Shown: piece after piece, positions 7,586-14,175 of the stretch
Layout of the letters: each line of letters starts with the position of its first letter
Numbering within the stretch: the first letter of the stretch is position 1
Source of the DNA: a virus
DNA: 50,909 bases
Strand: one strand, 5' to 3'
Virus record (IMG/VR): IMGVR_UViG_3300048583_000161
Span: 1 to 50,909 of that record
Program-made: the position numbers and the translations under genes
The notes under the pieces: model-generated
What the model was told of the DNA's origin: nothing
What the model saw: the letters and a program-made list of their open reading frames with translations, nothing else
Databases searched by the model: none

Positions 7586-8065
7586 TTACGCAGACGATCC
7601 GGTGGGTGACTGTACGGGCACCTCGGGTAGTTCAAGCCCGCAGGTCGAAGCCAAAAGATGTTGCGCGACTATTGGAACCCTTCCGTTGAAGTATTCTGAA
7701 CCTTTGATCGTGGCGATATGCTGCATCGCAAAACCGAAAACTCTCTGCTCTTCAATGATGACGGAAGATTCAGCGCAATCGACAAGCAATTTGGTAAACG
7801 TCGTCTGTGCCGGGAGGGTTGATTCTGAAATAAACCACGATCGCTGATCTTCTCTGACCCATGCTGACAGCGTAGTGTCACTCATGTCAAGATAAGAGAT
7901 TTGAACAGAATGGTTGTTAAGCATTACAAGAGGACTGAACACTCCTGCTGGAACATGCGTTGCTGGAGTTGATGGGCGGATTACCATCATAGTACTGAAA
8001 CCCGCGGAAAAAGACAAGCAGCACATTGCCAAGATTTGTAGCCGTGTAAACTGGACGTGTTGCAT
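7586..8065 (-). CDS. hypothetical membrane-anchored protein, 159 aa
   Basis: One hydrophobic segment near residues 10-28 (LQILAMCCLSFSAGFSTMM) follows a short N-terminus, suggesting a signal anchor with the remaining ~130 residues outside the cytoplasm. The C-terminus is Pro/Ser-rich. No family recognised. Confidence 0.65.
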   Translation of the reverse strand: MQHVQFTRLQILAMCCLSFSAGFSTMMVIRPSTPATHVPAGVFSPLVMLNNHSVQISYLDMSDTTLSAWVREDQRSWFISESTLPAQTTFTKLLVDCAESSVIIEEQRVFGFAMQHIATIKGSEYFNGRVPIVAQHLLASTCGLELPEVPVQSPTGSSA

Positions 8066-8113
8066 TTTTCACCCGATAGAACTGCTGCGTTATGGGATTT
8101 ACGATAGGCTCGA

Positions 8114-8395
8114 TCACTGATTTTTAGGAGGGGGAGCTTCACGTCTTCGATTTGTACGTGGGGACTTAATAGCCTTGGTTAGTGCTGGCCGAATATCTGG
8201 AATTGCTCCAGCGTCCATGAGTGTGTCATAGTGCTTTTGCATGATGGTGAAAGGCTGGTCGGGGATAGCAACACCCAGCGTTTCTGCAGCGTAAGCACGT
8301 GCTGCGCTAACATCAACAACGCCAAATTGGTTTGAAAAAGTATAGAAGACGAATAGTACGTCGAGTTCTAGCTTGGTGACTTCCTGTCGAAACAT
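8114..8395 (-). CDS. hypothetical protein, 93 aa
   Basis: Small protein with a hydrophobic N-terminal helix (LDVLFVFYTFSNQFGVV) and a strongly basic, Pro-rich tail (RTNRRREAPPPKNQ), suggestive of nucleic-acid contact. It lies immediately downstream of the tmRNA terminator. No family recognised. Confidence 0.6.
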   Translation of the reverse strand: MFRQEVTKLELDVLFVFYTFSNQFGVVDVSAARAYAAETLGVAIPDQPFTIMQKHYDTLMDAGAIPDIRPALTKAIKSPRTNRRREAPPPKNQ

Positions 8396-8432
8396 TTAAC
8401 TATTGGCCCTTGATGATGTAAGACTAAAGAAA

Positions 8433-8454
8433 GGAGGGACCTTTCGATCCCTCC
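8433..8454 (-). terminator. terminator of the tmRNA gene
   Basis: A perfect 7-bp stem, GGAGGGA / TCCCTCC, with an 8-base loop is followed on the minus strand by TTTCTTT. It lies 40 bases after the tag stop codon and ends the tmRNA transcription unit. Confidence 0.8.
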
Positions 8455-8622
8455 CTCCGACCGTTCGGTTACAAGGTGGTTAGCCTCGTGAGGTTTACGC
8501 CGCTAGGCGAAGGTCCTCATATACGCTGTCGTTTGCAGGTATAGGTTTTCTGCTGCTTAGGGCAGTCAGCTGTCCCGTCGCGCCTATTCTCTCCGCAACC
8601 CTGTCGAAGCCTGGGCAGGCCC
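8455..8622 (-). ncRNA. tmRNA coding piece (5' tRNA half, pseudoknot region, tag frame)
   Basis: Starts GGGCCTG followed by CAGGCTTCGAC, matching the tmRNA D-arm region (GGATTCGAC in E. coli). Downstream GGGACAG / CTGCCC forms a hairpin, and ATAGG (near 8587) can pair with CCTAT just before the resume codon, consistent with a PK1-type fold. The resume codon GCA is at 8536-8534. The 3' end is uncertain and placed before the terminator. Confidence 0.88.
8495..8536 (-). other. tmRNA tag-peptide reading frame
   Basis: Fourteen codons GCA...TAA encode ANDSVYEDLRLAA. The start (AND) and end (LAA) match proteolysis tags recognised by ClpXP. The ending RLAA resembles rhizobial tags such as ANDNYAEARLAA (recalled, not searched). 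Confidence 0.92.
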
Positions 8623-8775
8623 ATCAAAAAGAAACTGGATTGAATCGAAAGGCTTTTCAAAAATCGCCTTCGGAATGTATGGGCAGTAGATGTACGACGT
8701 CATGTTTCCGTTTTCGTCATAGGTGACGGTAGGAACCATCTTGTCGTCAAACCAGCATGTGCCCATGTCAATCAT
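8584..8775 (-). CDS. small ORF inside the tmRNA intervening segment, 63 aa
   Basis: An ATG at 8775 lies 13 bases after the CCA end of the acceptor piece and has AAGGAAA in good ribosome-site position. The frame runs through the whole intervening segment, and its last ~13 codons overlap the 5' tRNA half of the coding piece. The first ~50 residues (DDKMVPTVTYDENGN, YIYCPYIPKAIFEKPFDSIQ) look like a folded domain rather than random translation. Translation and RNA processing would compete on the same transcript. No family recognised; it may be a passenger or spurious. Confidence 0.45.
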   Translation of the reverse strand: MIDMGTCWFDDKMVPTVTYDENGNMTSYIYCPYIPKAIFEKPFDSIQFLFDGPAQASTGLRRE

Positions 8776-8787
8776 TGAATTTCCTTT

Positions 8788-8851
8788 TGGTGGACCTGGC
8801 GGGAATCGAACCCGCGTCCAAGATCCATTGAGTTTAGTCGAATTACGACGA
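8788..8851 (-). ncRNA. tmRNA acceptor piece (3' tRNA half)
   Basis: About 64 bases from the predicted transcription start to an encoded CCA. It has a small hairpin, GTCG-TAATT-CGAC, then GGACGCGGG leading into the T arm (8815-8799), and the acceptor strand CAGGTCC plus ACCA. GGACGCGGGTTC is the same string as in the E. coli ssrA 3' end. Confidence 0.9.
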
Positions 8852-8857
8852 TATGAA

Positions 8858-8886
8858 ATTGTAACACGTAAACAGGAAAATGTAAA
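8858..8886 (-). promoter_or_regulatory. sigma70-like promoter of the tmRNA gene
   Basis: TTTACA (8881-8886), 17-base spacer, TACAAT (8858-8863). The predicted start near 8851 sets the 5' end of the precursor. Confidence 0.78.
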
Positions 8887-8897
8887 CTCGGTAGTAT

Positions 8898-9734
8898 TTA
8901 TTCCACTACATCGAGGATCAGCCGTTTCAGCCCACCCTTATTTGCGATCAGAGAAACGTCCACCTGAATTGGAGTCAAGCCGCAGTCGATTAGCGCATTT
9001 GCGGTTCGCTCGCTGATCAATGGCGTGACAATGAAGTCGCCAATTGGTAGGCTGCTACAGGCAATGCTTTGGAATGCTTCGTGAGAGTCTACATCGATTG
9101 TGTTGCCGCGATACGTGATGCGAATGAACTCCTGGCAATCTTCGCTAAATGCATCTGGATACCAAAGCAACCAACCATTCTGTAGTGGGCGGAAGCAAGT
9201 GTCGAGGTTTTGATAGAATGGATCGACAAGCTTCAGGTGAATGACATCAATGAAGGCGCCAGGAATAAACTCATCGAGCGTATCTTGGAATTCTGCGGAG
9301 CTGTGGAATCCGATACCGTACCACAAGATGTTTAGTTTGGAATCGTAGAGCGCATCTGCTTCACCATCAAAGCGATAAATCTCACGATCGAGCAATGTTT
9401 GCTGGTCTTCTATTGCAACGCCCGCACTCTTTAACCATGCTTTCAAGAACGAATATTGCCCCACATCAGAATCATCCTTGGATACGCTTGCAAGGAATTT
9501 ACCCCGAATTAGCAGTCCAGCTTTTGAAACAAAGCTTTGTGAATGCGAATCTAGATCGGCGGGGACAACGACCACATCTGCACCAGCAGAAGCACATGCA
9601 TTTCTCAGGTTGCTCCATTGCTGTGCAAGCTTGAAAATCGTCTGATCGCCCTTCTGAAGATCCTTCGTGAGCTCTAGCGGTGAAGTCATTAGGATCGTTT
9701 TGGTTGAACGGCGGAGTTCGGAATCGTTGGTCAT
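8898..9734 (-). CDS. pentein (amidinotransferase/DDAH)-like protein, catalytic residues altered
   Basis: The 278-aa reading begins at the ATG at 9734, with AAGGG 6 bases upstream; an upstream extension of the frame is antisense to the plus-strand gene at 9853. Family-like segments are ILMTSPLEL near the N-terminus, FVSKAGLLIRGKF, YRFDGEADALY, and LVDPFYQNLDTCFRPL, which matches the amidinotransferase FYHLDT region. The expected catalytic His reads Asn (NLDT for HLDT). The C-terminal GGxxxC nucleophile region reads GGLKRL without Cys. This suggests a pentein fold without hydrolase activity, perhaps a binding or decoy protein. Assignment is by eye. Confidence 0.65.
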   Translation of the reverse strand: MTNDSELRRSTKTILMTSPLELTKDLQKGDQTIFKLAQQWSNLRNACASAGADVVVVPADLDSHSQSFVSKAGLLIRGKFLASVSKDDSDVGQYSFLKAWLKSAGVAIEDQQTLLDREIYRFDGEADALYDSKLNILWYGIGFHSSAEFQDTLDEFIPGAFIDVIHLKLVDPFYQNLDTCFRPLQNGWLLWYPDAFSEDCQEFIRITYRGNTIDVDSHEAFQSIACSSLPIGDFIVTPLISERTANALIDCGLTPIQVDVSLIANKGGLKRLILDVVE

Positions 9735-9813
9735 TGTGCCCTTAGAAGTATCATTCTTCGACTCTGTATTTACGCATCGGACAATCAAGAAATGTCGTTT
9801 TAGCGCGATACCT

Positions 9814-9821
9814 GATAAATA
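9814..9821 (+). promoter_or_regulatory. possible T4-type late promoter (GATAAATA)
   Basis: GATAAATA differs by one base from the T4 late core and sits 32 bases before the ATG at 9853 of the plus-strand gene. No -35 is needed in the T4 late system. Weak evidence by itself. Confidence 0.35.
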
Positions 9822-9852
9822 AAACATGGAAAGCTTTGACACGGGAACACAA

Positions 9853-10206
9853 ATGAAACCTACCTTCAAACAGTTCAACGAGTACGTTAACCTCCGCGAT
9901 GAGGAGCTTACTGAGGAAAAACTGGACGAGATTTTTGGAAAGTTCTTCAACAAGGTTGCTGACGCAGTAACGAAGACGCCACAACAGAAGCGCGAAGAAG
10001 AGATCAAGAAAAAGCTTGCCGCTAAGCGCACAGATTTGAAGGGCAAGGAAGAAGAACTGAAGAAGCAGAAAGCATTTGCATCCGCTAAAGCGTCAGTTGA
10101 TATGGACAAGTTTGCTCGCAAGACAAGAAGTGATGCACACCCACGAAGCGCAGCAGGTGCTCGCGCCGCTGAACGTGACTGGGTTGCTGGACTAGCCGCA
10201 GAATAA
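9853..10206 (+). CDS. hypothetical charged protein with possible capsid-targeting N-terminus, 117 aa
   Basis: One of only two plus-strand genes. The N-terminus MKPTFKQFNEYVNLRDEE resembles the capsid-targeting sequences (MKTxxEFxxE type) of T4-like head proteins, which are later cleaved by the prohead protease. The rest is highly charged and helical, with a Lys/Glu-rich coiled stretch (about residues 45-75), as in scaffold or internal head proteins. An upstream in-frame ATG at 9826 would lie at or before the predicted late start site, so 9853 is preferred. A strong terminator follows at 10236-10260. Confidence 0.7.
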   Translation: MKPTFKQFNEYVNLRDEELTEEKLDEIFGKFFNKVADAVTKTPQQKREEEIKKKLAAKRTDLKGKEEELKKQKAFASAKASVDMDKFARKTRSDAHPRSAAGARAAERDWVAGLAAE

Positions 10207-10235
10207 TTTAGCCGACTGTCTAGTTTGAGATACAA

Positions 10236-10260
10236 GAAAGGGACCCAGTGGGTCCCTTTC
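10236..10260 (+). terminator. intrinsic terminator
   Basis: Perfect 11-bp stem GAAAGGGACCC / GGGTCCCTTTC with loop AGT, followed by TATTTG on the plus strand. It lies between convergent genes and could serve both strands. Confidence 0.75.
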
Positions 10261-10282
10261 TATTTGCTTGGGATTTGCCGAA

Positions 10283-10381
10283 TTACTTCAGCTGCACCAG
10301 CCACAGACGCAGCTCAAGGACCAGGATTTCCACACGAAGACCGAACGTTTCGAGATGAAGCTTGGCAATGGCTGCGTTCAT
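10283..10381 (-). CDS. possible small protein, 32 aa
   Basis: ATG at 10381 with AAGGA 9 bases upstream, directly behind the stop codon of the 10393-10887 gene. The product is a single hydrophobic, Leu-rich helix (LRVEILVLELRLWLVQL). It is too short to judge by composition; support comes from the ribosome site and position only. Confidence 0.35.
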   Translation of the reverse strand: MNAAIAKLHLETFGLRVEILVLELRLWLVQLK

Positions 10382-10392
10382 GGAAGATGTCC

Positions 10393-10887
10393 TTAGGCGG
10401 TTTCAGCCACCGGCTCGACCGGCTCCTGGATGTTGGCGGGCACTCGGCGGACCGAAGCCTTGTTCTGCTTGGACACCTTCGGTTCGGACGGCGTGGCCAC
10501 CGTCTCAGTGGACTGCTTGCGTCCTCGCGGCAGCTTGGTCACCGTGCCACCGATTTCCTTCAGGCGGGCACCCAGGATTTGGTTGAGTGCGATGAGCTGC
10601 TTCTTGAGCTGCTTCACGGTGATGTCGGGATTCGCAGTGCGAGCTGCGGTCATCAGCTTGTCTTCTGCCTTGCGGAAGAAGTCAGGATTGACGAAGTTGT
10701 AGTTGCGCGGGATGTCGAAGCCGGAAGCGCCGAGGTCAGTGCCGACCTGGATGCTCACACCCTTCCACGAATCGGCATGATCGGCAGGACGGGCATTGCG
10801 CCAGAAGCCGGTTGCGATTTCACCGAGAAGGACTTCGGAAAGTACTGCGGCCTGGACTGCAGTCGCGACGATGAGAATTTTGGACAT
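10393..10887 (-). CDS. hypothetical protein, 164 aa
   Basis: First gene behind the promoter at 10940-10968. The N-terminal ILIVATAVQAAVLSEVLLGE looks like a helix of an enzyme-like domain, followed by a mixed region; the last ~45 residues are Lys/Pro/Thr-rich and probably disordered. No family recognised. Confidence 0.72.
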   Translation of the reverse strand: MSKILIVATAVQAAVLSEVLLGEIATGFWRNARPADHADSWKGVSIQVGTDLGASGFDIPRNYNFVNPDFFRKAEDKLMTAARTANPDITVKQLKKQLIALNQILGARLKEIGGTVTKLPRGRKQSTETVATPSEPKVSKQNKASVRRVPANIQEPVEPVAETA

Positions 10888-10939
10888 GCTTAACTCCTAA
10901 AAGATTTTGGTTAGTCAGCCGTTCATCGACTGTGAGAAT

Positions 10940-10968
10940 ATTGTATCATGCCGGAACATGATTGTAAA
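10940..10968 (-). promoter_or_regulatory. sigma70-like promoter
   Basis: TTTACA (10963-10968), 17-base spacer, TACAAT (10940-10945), with TGA before the -10 giving an extended -10. Confidence 0.75.
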
Positions 10969-10999
10969 CTGGTCGTAATCGGGTTGATCGACCTGGGAT

Positions 11000-11446
11000 T
11001 TACTTCTTGTAGTTTTCGTCGAAGACGGTGGACCAGTCGTTCGGGCTTTCCAGGCTGATGCCGTAGGTTGCGGCGATCTCCTTCAGGTCCGCGAGGGCCT
11101 TGGCGTGCTTCGCGGCCGCCTTCTCGGTCGGAGCTTCGATCAGGATGAGCTTGGGTTCGAAGACCTTGTGGTAGGCCTTCATGCCGACAGGCTGGACGAT
11201 CAGCTGCATGTAGCTCAGGTAGGACTCACGGTCCGTGCGGCGCTTGAGCTTGCTGTCCAGCATGTAGCGAATGGTGTTGGTGAAGCGGAGGACGATCTTG
11301 GACCCATCGGGCAGGGTCACCGTGTGCAGGTAGGGCACCTTGCCGGGCGAGAACTTGCCGGTCAGAAGGGCCGTGATCTCGTCAGAGCGGAATTTGTTGA
11401 CGAAGTCAGGGGTGCGAATCGCGGTCTGAAGGTCCATCTCGTTCAT
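11000..11446 (-). CDS. hypothetical protein, 148 aa
   Basis: The start is the ATG at 11446 with GGAG 7 bases upstream; the frame extends four codons further only through a TTG. Last gene of the operon starting at 12163. It is soluble, with beta-strand-rich sequence in the first half (LHTVTLPDGSKIVLRF) and an Ala/Lys-rich helix near residues 108-130. No family recognised. Confidence 0.7.
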   Translation of the reverse strand: MNEMDLQTAIRTPDFVNKFRSDEITALLTGKFSPGKVPYLHTVTLPDGSKIVLRFTNTIRYMLDSKLKRRTDRESYLSYMQLIVQPVGMKAYHKVFEPKLILIEAPTEKAAAKHAKALADLKEIAATYGISLESPNDWSTVFDENYKK

Positions 11447-11485
11447 GCAAAGCTCCAAAATTAGAAAGGGAAAGTTGTGTTCGAA

Positions 11486-11875
11486 TTACTTGAAGACGTG
11501 GACGCCGGCCTTTTCGACCATGTTCTCGCCCATGACAGGCGGAACAGCGTAGGTGATCTCGACCTTGCCGCTATCCTTGTCGAGCTTGAAGCTGAGCTCG
11601 TTGAGGACAGTCCACTGGCCGATTTCGTTGCCAGTCTGATCATGGAAAACGGTCTTCACGGTGCCGATGGGAGCGTAGCTGCCACTGGCGCCAGCGATGA
11701 AGTGGAGCTGGCCATTGTCCTTGCGGCATACGACGACCGTACCGCTGTCCCAGACCGTGGTGAGCTCCTGCACGGTGACCTTGTTCTTTTCGAAGAGACA
11801 TTTCGTGGCGGGCAGAATGGCCCAGGCGCCGGTGCGGCTGTAGAGGTCGTAGCGAGAAAGACGATTGCGACGCAT
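11486..11875 (-). CDS. hypothetical protein, 129 aa
   Basis: Basic N-terminus (MRRNRLSRYDLYSR), then beta-rich sequence with several Val/Thr strands. Middle gene of the small operon reading from the promoter at 12197-12225. No family recognised. Confidence 0.7.
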   Translation of the reverse strand: MRRNRLSRYDLYSRTGAWAILPATKCLFEKNKVTVQELTTVWDSGTVVVCRKDNGQLHFIAGASGSYAPIGTVKTVFHDQTGNEIGQWTVLNELSFKLDKDSGKVEITYAVPPVMGENMVEKAGVHVFK

Positions 11876-11887
11876 AGGGTCCGCTCC

Positions 11888-12163
11888 TTACTTGTTCTTG
11901 TTCTTGAGTTCACGCTTGGCCGCCAGGGTGGCGGTACGCTTGGCGTTGCCGGCGGCGCGGCGCTCGGCCTTTTCAGCAGCGAGTCGAGCCTGCTTGGCGT
12001 CGTACTCGATCTGGTACTCGGGGGAGCGGTAGGTGGTGGTCACGGTCGAAGGCTTGCGCTGCTTGGCGTGACGATCTTTGACCCGCCAGGCGGCCTTATG
12101 CAGGAGCTGCTGGCGTTCAGAAAGGACGGGGAGGGTACCAGCAATGAACATCGAAGAACTCAT
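11888..12163 (-). CDS. hypothetical basic helical protein, 91 aa
   Basis: The C-terminal half is an Ala/Arg/Lys/Glu-rich helix (KQARLAAEKAERRAAGNAKR) ending in KNKNK, typical of nucleic-acid-binding or coiled-coil proteins. First gene behind a strong promoter with the GAAAATAAC upstream element. Confidence 0.68.
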   Translation of the reverse strand: MSSSMFIAGTLPVLSERQQLLHKAAWRVKDRHAKQRKPSTVTTTYRSPEYQIEYDAKQARLAAEKAERRAAGNAKRTATLAAKRELKNKNK

Positions 12164-12196
12164 CGGGGATTATCCTTTGTGGTTGTTTACAAGGCT

Positions 12197-12225
12197 ATTA
12201 TACCATGCCTCCAGCAGGATGTACA
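12197..12225 (-). promoter_or_regulatory. TGTACA-class promoter with upstream A-tract
   Basis: TGTACA (12220-12225), 17-base spacer, TATAAT (12197-12202). Upstream, CTGAAAATAA occurs twice in tandem. Related upstream tracts precede the promoters at 24232, 28570 and, less exactly, 44345. Confidence 0.78.
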
Positions 12226-12275
12226 CAGTTATTTTCAGTTATTTTCAGTGTGAAAGCAGCATTGGATGGGCTAGA

Positions 12276-12367
12276 TTTAACACGGTTTTAACATTCATTT
12301 AACACGGTTTTAACAAGGGCAGGTACGAGCTGCATCAGGTCCTGCAGACTTTAACACCGTTTTAACA
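12276..12367 (-). repeat. three direct repeats TTTAACACSGTTTTAACA
   Basis: Copies at 12276-12293, 12298-12315 (both with GG at the centre) and 12350-12367 (CG). The first two start 22 bases apart, about two helical turns. They fill most of the 308-base gap between the flotillin-like gene and the 12163 operon, upstream of its promoter; the rest of the gap has only that promoter and a terminator. Candidate operator or iteron. Confidence 0.7.
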
Positions 12368-12424
12368 TCTGGGTCACCAAGCACTCTGGGCCTTCTCGGA
12401 TTTGGTAATCCTTGGGAAAAGGAA

Positions 12425-12455
12425 AAGCCCGCTCCTATCTATAAGGAGCGGGCTT
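12425..12455 (-). terminator. intrinsic terminator of the flotillin-like gene
   Basis: An 11-bp stem, AAGCCCGCTCC / GGAGCGGGCTT, with a 9-base loop is followed on the minus strand by TTTTCCTTTTCC. Confidence 0.82.
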
Positions 12456-12471
12456 CCGTCAAACGTGTTGC

Positions 12472-13869
12472 TTAGTTCTTAGTACGACCGCTTGCCTTGG
12501 TGGTAACAGGAGCGGCAACCTCTTCAACGACCGCAGCAGCCTTCACTGCATCTTTCGGCTGACTCACACCAAGGGTGTTCAGGAGCGAGCGACCCTGGTC
12601 AGTGTTGGCCAGACCTTCAAGCAGCGAGCCAATCTTGGTGCCACCACGAGGGGTGAAGAGTTCACCAATGCTGTTGACGCCATCGCTGACAGTACCGCCA
12701 GTGGCGATGACCTTGATGCCAGCAGCCTTGAGCGCATCGGCCTGTGCAACACCGACAGTAACGCCAGCCTTGACCTCTTCGAGACGTACGAGGTAAGTCT
12801 GGTAACCCTGGTTCTCACCAATTTCCTTAGCGAGAACGATCTGAGCTTCGACAGGTGCAAGCTGCATCAGCTTCTCAGCCGTAGCCTTAGCTTCACCCTG
12901 CGCCTTGACACCTTGGGCTTCAAGCTCAGTAGACTTGAGCTCACCTTCGGACTTGATGACCATGACTCGAGCGACTTCTTCTGCGTTGACGATGGCGGTG
13001 TCACGCTTGATTTCAGCTGCCTTAACCGTCTCGACTCGCTTAACTTCTGCAGAGCGAGCTGCGGTAGTTGCGGCTTCGGTCTGAACTTGCTGCGTCGTCT
13101 GTTCGTTTGCGATACCAACTTCACGCTCAACTTCGGCGCGGCGGATACCGACCTGCTGGGTGGCCTGCTGCTTGCTCAGCTCAACTTCACGAGCTGCTTC
13201 AATTTCAGCAACCTCGGCCGCTCGCTTGTTGGCAGCAACTTCGATTCGGCTTTCCTTCTCGATTTCAGACTTCTTCTTTTCCATGATGTTCGCGATGACC
13301 AGAGACTTCTGAGCATCTCGAATGTCCATGAGCTCGAGGTTCTTGACGGTGGTAACACCCCAAGCCTTAAGCTGTTCGTTGACTTCAGCCGTGAACTTTT
13401 CACCGAAGGCGGCACGAGCAGAAAGAATTGTCTCGATGTCTTCAGATGCGAGGATGGTACGAACTGCACCCTGCAGAATTGCCTTTAGCTGAGACAGTAG
13501 CTCGCTGAAGGAAGACACTCGCTGTGCGGCGAGGTTGGAGTTCTCGATGCGGAAGAACGCCTTGATGTCAAGCGTGAAAGGCAGGCGGCCCTTGTCGTAC
13601 GCTTCGTAGGAATCAAGGTCGCAAGAGAAGACCGAGACAGGAAGCTTGATGACAACGACACCCAACTTAGGTACCCAGGAAGGCCAGGCGTAGTAGGTGT
13701 TGCCACCTTCCATATCCTTACCGTACGAGGTAGCAGTCTTGGACGACTGGACGATGTGCACTTCATTCGTCGCGACAACTCGGCGGAGAATGACCATCAC
13801 GAGGACGGCAAGACCCACAACGACGACTACTGCACCAGCGGTAATGCCGAGCGTAACCAGATCAAACAT
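12472..13869 (-). CDS. flotillin-like SPFH-domain membrane protein
   Basis: A 465-aa protein: one membrane helix at residues 9-31, a basic RR after it, an SPFH/band-7 domain to about residue 200, then a long Glu/Ala-rich coiled coil (EVELSKQQATQQVG, AAEIKRDTAIVNAEE) as in the YqiK/flotillin family, and a low-complexity C-terminus. Flotillins form oligomeric scaffolds in membrane microdomains. Next upstream in the same direction are a small gene, a LemA-like gene and a large membrane protein, together a membrane island. A second SPFH protein is encoded at 25395-26297. What the phage uses it for is unknown. Confidence 0.85.
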   Translation of the reverse strand: MFDLVTLGITAGAVVVVVGLAVLVMVILRRVVATNEVHIVQSSKTATSYGKDMEGGNTYYAWPSWVPKLGVVVIKLPVSVFSCDLDSYEAYDKGRLPFTLDIKAFFRIENSNLAAQRVSSFSELLSQLKAILQGAVRTILASEDIETILSARAAFGEKFTAEVNEQLKAWGVTTVKNLELMDIRDAQKSLVIANIMEKKKSEIEKESRIEVAANKRAAEVAEIEAAREVELSKQQATQQVGIRRAEVEREVGIANEQTTQQVQTEAATTAARSAEVKRVETVKAAEIKRDTAIVNAEEVARVMVIKSEGELKSTELEAQGVKAQGEAKATAEKLMQLAPVEAQIVLAKEIGENQGYQTYLVRLEEVKAGVTVGVAQADALKAAGIKVIATGGTVSDGVNSIGELFTPRGGTKIGSLLEGLANTDQGRSLLNTLGVSQPKDAVKAAAVVEEVAAPVTTKASGRTKN

Positions 13870-13932
13870 GTGAATGTTCCTTTTGTGTTTAGAAGTTGGG
13901 AGAGTAGCCGCTCTCCCATCGGTTTTTGAAGC

Positions 13933-14172
13933 TTATGGGGTCCAGCGCTGAGTCCAGCTCTTGTTATTCAGTGCGTCTTGCGCTTCAGCAGCCGTCGCGA
14001 AGTATTCGCTGTCGCGAGAACCAGGCTCGGTAAACGTGTAGTCATCTTCGACGCTGCGGTGTTCGGTGCCAATGTAATAACCGGCTGCGGACTTCATCAC
14101 CTTGAGATGACTGTAGTTTACCTTCTCCTCTTCAGGAATGTAGTCGGCATTTGTAATCATCGGCGACTTCAT
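13933..14172 (-). CDS. hypothetical protein, 79 aa
   Basis: Small soluble protein with GYYIGTEHRS and PGSRDSEYFATAAEAQDAL, a pattern I associate with short phage proteins of unknown role. Separated from the LemA-like gene by 3 bases, hence cotranscribed. Confidence 0.65.
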   Translation of the reverse strand: MKSPMITNADYIPEEEKVNYSHLKVMKSAAGYYIGTEHRSVEDDYTFTEPGSRDSEYFATAAEAQDALNNKSWTQRWTP

Positions 14173-14175
14173 GGC

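Larger units (their letters stand above)
8455..8851 (-). ncRNA. ssrA: circularly permuted (two-piece) tmRNA gene
   Basis: tmRNA rescues stalled ribosomes by acting as a tRNA and then as an mRNA for a degradation tag. Read on the minus strand, the gene has the 3' tRNA half first (8851-8788), then a 165-base intervening segment, then the 5' tRNA half and tag frame (8622 onward). This is the order expected for permuted tmRNA. The two halves pair: 5' GGGCCTG (8622-8616) with CAGGTCC (8798-8792) gives a 7-bp acceptor stem with one G-U. The T arm is GCGGG-TTCGATT-CCCGC, the end is ACCA, and the tag frame encodes ANDSVYEDLRLAA. It has its own promoter (8858-8886) and terminator (8433-8454). Mature ends are approximate. 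Confidence 0.92.

Noticed and set aside
8788-8815. T arm and CCA read as an isolated tRNA or an integration (attP) core copied from a host ssrA gene
   Set aside because: The matching 5' tRNA half and a tag frame lie 165 bases downstream and pair with it, with a dedicated promoter and terminator; no integrase is in the window.
9735-10235. Minus-strand extension of the pentein gene to position 10235 (445 aa)
   Set aside because: The extra N-terminus is Ser/Ala/Phe-rich antisense reading of the plus-strand gene 9853-10206; the ATG at 9734 has a good ribosome site.
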